Below are positions 63,313 through 64,000 of a stretch of 64,000 bases of DNA, piece after piece. This DNA comes from Roseburia hominis. GTDB taxonomy: Bacteria > Bacillota > Clostridia > Lachnospirales > Lachnospiraceae. Made by a program: the position numbers and the translations under genes. The notes below the pieces were generated by a model. That model was not told where the DNA came from. It saw only the letters and a program-made list of their open reading frames with translations, and ran no database searches. Positions within the stretch are counted from its first letter, which is position 1. The number at the start of each line of letters is the position of its first letter. The stretch lies in assembly GCA_040702975.1 (NCBI GenBank), contig CP159990.1, positions 930,001-994,000 of the forward strand, written 5' to 3'.

Positions 63313-64000
63313 ATGGTTACGGGATTTATCTGCGTAGCGGGGACAGCGGTCATATTGGGGATTATGCCGACGATTCAGAAGCAGATTATGCTGAACGGCA
63401 TGCCGCTGAATAGTTTGATGTTTTTTACAAATCTGACAATTACCATTGTATGCCTTGATAAAGAAGCGTAGTCTGAAGGCATCGGTAAAGCAAGCGGCTC
63501 AGACGCTTCTTATGGGAGTATTTGGAATGCTCCTCACACCAGTACTGTTAAACAGCAGTTATTTGTATCTGCCGGTGGGAACGACAATTATGCTGAATTT
63601 TCTGTATCCGACGATTGTATGTGTGATCATGGGAACCCTGTTCAAGGCTGGCTTTACCAGACTCCAGCTTATAGCGGTTGCAGCTTCGATTCTGGGAATG
63701 GTATTTCTGACCGGAGGAGGCAGCAGGATGCCGGTCATTGGCGTAATTATGGCGATCGCGTCGGCCTTTACATATGGAATTTATTTGGTGGCCAATGAAA
63801 AAGGGCCCGCCAATGATTTATCGATCGAGGTGAAATTATTTTTTGTGTCTCTGCCGGCGACTGTTCTGTTTGCTGTGCTTACACCGGCAACAGGCACATT
63901 GGTTATTCCGGTGGGTCTGACAGAATGGGCGATGGTAATCGGAGGTTCCGGCCTCTTTACCGTATGCGGATATTTCCTTATGATGTTTGGAATCAGTAAA
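63313..64000 (+). pseudogene. EamA-like (DMT) transporter, frame broken, runs off the window
   Basis: An ATG at 63313 after AAAAGGAG starts a membrane protein (MVTGFICVAGTAVILGIMPT) that stops at TAG 63469-63471. From about 63458 the next frame continues to the window end (LIKKRSLKASVKQA, then hydrophobic helices with NSSYLYLPVGTTIMLNFLYP and AIASAFTYGIYLV), matching the two-repeat EamA drug/metabolite transporter fold. A frameshift near 63455-63460 therefore separates helix 1-2 from the rest. Sequencing error is possible. Confidence 0.7.

Overview
The window comes from a low-to-medium GC, endospore-forming Clostridia genome, most likely a gut Lachnospiraceae. The evidence is the strong AGGAGG-type ribosome binding sites, a zinc-type S14, a long L17 with inserted segments, sporulation genes (yabP, yabQ, spoIIE-like, a CotS-like kinase), an archaeal-type ProRS under a T-box, and an L-arabinose locus with a GntR/LacI-type regulator. 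I cannot name the genus from sequence alone. I see no tRNA, rRNA or CRISPR array.

Layout. (1) 1-16265: most of the S10-spc-alpha ribosomal supercluster, from the cut-off rplD through secY, adk, map, a KOW-type protein, infA, rpmJ, rpsM-rpsK-rpsD-rpoA to rplQ, closed by a clear terminator. Several spacers are unusually long. The 711-bp rpmJ-rpsM spacer holds a strong candidate for a large structured RNA, and a short TTAGYGA-type word recurs in the spacers. (2) 16352-17542: orphan sugar-binding-type lipoprotein. (3) 17664-27690: rpiB, a three-gene sugar ABC transporter, an AraR-like repressor and araB-araD-araA, together an L-arabinose import and catabolism unit feeding the pentose phosphate pathway. 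(4) 27748-32675: uppP, two Cof-type HAD phosphatases, a coiled-coil/SleB cell-wall hydrolase and endonuclease IV. (5) 32753-35100: a Phd/RelE-type toxin-antitoxin pair, then panD-panC behind a structured, terminator-bearing leader. (6) 35101-36680: an IS110-family element whose non-coding end should encode a bridge RNA. (7) 36878-41948: a DUF2786 protein, a small ORF coupled to a HAD hydrolase, an RluA-type pseudouridine synthase, a CaCA cation exchanger under a yybP-ykoY (Mn2+) riboswitch, and tandem DUF3841-like genes. (8) 41990-48846: T-box plus proS, cca, a CotS-like gene behind a mother-cell-type promoter and a three-way-junction leader, a phosphohexomutase and HU. (9) 49052-57867: rqcP-yabP-yabQ-divIC-spoIIE-tilS-hpt-ftsH, the gene order known from Bacillus, then a GH13 glycosidase. 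(10) 57938-64000: an amidohydrolase, an M20 hydrolase and a polytopic permease forming an uncharacterised catabolic operon, followed by two genes with broken frames (a PucR-type regulator and an EamA-type transporter).

The most notable non-coding signals are the rpmJ-rpsM RNA candidate, the riboswitch on the cation exchanger, the panDC leader, the cotS leader, and a 45-47 bp palindromic repeat found singly and in tandem at three intergenic sites. All RNA calls were made by hand from base pairing; no covariance-model search or comparative alignment could be run.
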